From Bacillota bacterium (GTDB lineage: Bacteria > Bacillota_A > Clostridia > Lachnospirales > Bianqueaceae), in NCBI GenBank assembly GCA_017420625.1, contig JAFOIR010000132.1:1-6512 (forward strand): a DNA stretch of 6,512 bases, in the 5' to 3' direction. Shown piece after piece: positions 5,397 to 6,512 of this stretch; the first letter of the stretch is position 1, and every line of letters starts with the position of its first letter. Below the pieces are notes generated by a model. The model did not search any database and had not been told where the DNA came from. It worked only from the letters and a program-made list of their open reading frames with translations. The position numbers were made by a program, and so were the translations under genes.

Positions 5397-6512
5397 TTAT
5401 GCTTCCTGCTGCTGCTTTTTCTTCGCAATCTCTTCACAGATCCGATCGTATTCCTTTTCATCCAGTTTGTACTTCTTCTGGTACAGGAAATAGGAAATGA
5501 TCATCATGATGAAGGGAAGAACTGTCATGGAGATCAGAAGACCGCGGCTTTGTCCGGATGTAACGTTAGAGAGGATCTGTGCGATCTGGCTGATCTTCTG
5601 AGTATCAGTGATCGTACCGGCTGCTGCCTGATTTTCGAGTTCAGAAATTTGGTTGGAATAATTGGTGACACGGAAAATCAGGTAGGTCACGGTAGTAATA
5701 ACGACTGTCAGAGCCGAAGCCAGTTTTGTCAGGAACGGGCGCAGCGAACCGATGATCGCTTCGTCCCGGGCACCGAACTTATACTCACTGTACTCAACCG
5801 TATTCATGATGGAAATCATCATGATCAGATAGAAACCGTACTGACCGAAGTTTGCCAGCATATAGCCGATCGTTACAATATAGAATTTCAGCATATTGCC
5901 CTGCGGCATGACCAGACCAGGCAGCAGCATCAGCACATAACCGACCGATGCGATCGCCGCCAGTACACTCATCAGCTTCTTTCTGGGAAGCTTGCGTGAG
6001 ATCGCCGGATAGAAAATCATCAGGAGCGCCGTGACGGACATACCGACCATGGTAAAGAGGGAGTAAAGACCACCTTCATAGCCGAATTCAAAGTAAATAT
6101 AGGTGGAACCGATACCGCCCAGGACGATACCATTACCGATCTGCTGGATCAGGAAGCAGATCGAGATCCAAACCAGCTGGTCATTTCCGGCAATCGTTTT
6201 TACAACCTTTTTCAGACTGACTTTTTCATTCTTTTTCGTATCATAGTTCCGATTTTCTTTTACACCGAAGATCGTGAAGAAAAGGAACAACGGTCCGAGA
6301 ATACAAATGGCCAGCGCAATACGTCCATACGCTATGGTCGCAGAAGAACCGATGGCCATGGATCCGGTCGTCAGCATGGGGATCAGTACGGATGCGAGCG
6401 TGCCGCCAATACCGGCAAACAGTGTCGCACGGGAAGTAAACTGATTTCTGGCATCCGCATTGGAGGAAAGCGCCGGTACCATGCCCCAATAGGAAATATC
6501 ATGCATGGTATA
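5397..6512 (-). CDS. GPH-family (glycoside-pentoside-hexuronide) cation symporter, N-terminus missing
   Basis: The frame is open to the right window edge and encodes 371 residues with stop TAA at 5399-5397. The ATG at 6506-6504 is internal: it lies in YTMHDISYWGMVPALSS, a segment that in GPH carriers sits well inside the protein. About a quarter of the protein, probably four helices, lies outside. Eight hydrophobic helices are visible (numbering from that ATG: about 29-48, 60-83, 111-139, 146-167, 180-200, 206-234, 256-279, 321-342), completing the expected twelve of an MFS transporter. The conserved GPH segment NTVEYSEYKFGARDEAIIG is at 235-253. A polar 40-residue loop (281-320) separates the last two helices. 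The protein would sit in the cytoplasmic membrane and import a sugar or glycoside with Na+ or H+. Substrate cannot be read from sequence; the nearby eda-kdgK operon makes hexuronides a reasonable guess. Confidence 0.92.
   Translation of the reverse strand, partial: YTMHDISYWGMVPALSSNADARNQFTSRATLFAGIGGTLASVLIPMLTTGSMAIGSSATIAYGRIALAICILGPLFLFFTIFGVKENRNYDTKKNEKVSLKKVVKTIAGNDQLVWISICFLIQQIGNGIVLGGIGSTYIYFEFGYEGGLYSLFTMVGMSVTALLMIFYPAISRKLPRKKLMSVLAAIASVGYVLMLLPGLVMPQGNMLKFYIVTIGYMLANFGQYGFYLIMMISIMNTVEYSEYKFGARDEAIIGSLRPFLTKLASALTVVITTVTYLIFRVTNYSNQISELENQAAAGTITDTQKISQIAQILSNVTSGQSRGLLISMTVLPFIMMIISYFLYQKKYKLDEKEYDRICEEIAKKKQQQEA

Noticed and set aside
6504..6506. ATG as the true start of the symporter
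   Set aside because: No ribosome binding site can be judged so near the edge, the frame stays open to 6512, and the segment matches an internal part of GPH transporters after about four missing helices.

Overview
The window looks like chromosomal DNA of a Bacillota (Firmicutes) bacterium, most likely a gut-type Clostridia or Erysipelotrichia relative. The grounds are strong AGGAGG-type ribosome binding sites, textbook sigma-A promoters, U-tract terminators, and Firmicutes-like versions of KDPG aldolase, KDG kinase and a GPH-family symporter. This placement is inferred from protein character only; no rRNA or other marker gene is present.

Left part (1-2787, minus strand): a two-gene operon read leftward from a near-perfect promoter (TTGACA, 17 bp, TATATT). 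The first gene (1812-2723) encodes a 303-residue protein with a helical N-terminus, two transmembrane helices and a cytoplasmic-looking C-terminal domain. Eleven bases downstream begins an Hsp70/actin-fold ATPase (1800 down to 1, cut by the window edge). It keeps the main nucleotide-binding motifs, but an apparently helical region and then a glycine-rich hydrophobic segment with a basic tail stand where the peptide-binding domain would be expected. This pair is the least ordinary part of the window: a probable membrane-associated chaperone-like ATPase with a membrane partner, of unknown job. It may continue beyond the left edge.

Middle (2788-4690, plus strand): a divergently transcribed sugar-acid operon, eda (KDPG/KHG aldolase, 2910-3548) followed by kdgK (2-keto-3-deoxygluconate kinase, 3580-4608), closed by a strong 13-bp-stem terminator. 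Together they turn 2-keto-3-deoxygluconate into KDPG and then into pyruvate and glyceraldehyde-3-phosphate, the common lower branch of hexuronate and pectin catabolism. The 186-bp divergent intergenic region holds both promoters and a central inverted repeat that may be an operator.

Right part (4691-6512): a small zinc-ribbon, Gln-rich, three-helix membrane protein (4775-5317, plus strand) converges on a GPH-family sodium/proton:sugar symporter (5397-6512, minus strand, N-terminal part outside the window). They share a bidirectional terminator. The symporter may import glycosides or hexuronides that feed the eda-kdgK route, but this is only suggested by proximity.

All stretches over 300 bases are covered by genes; the intergenic gaps (2724-2909, 4609-4774, 5318-5396) hold the regulatory elements listed. 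No RNA genes, insertion sequences or CRISPR arrays were seen.
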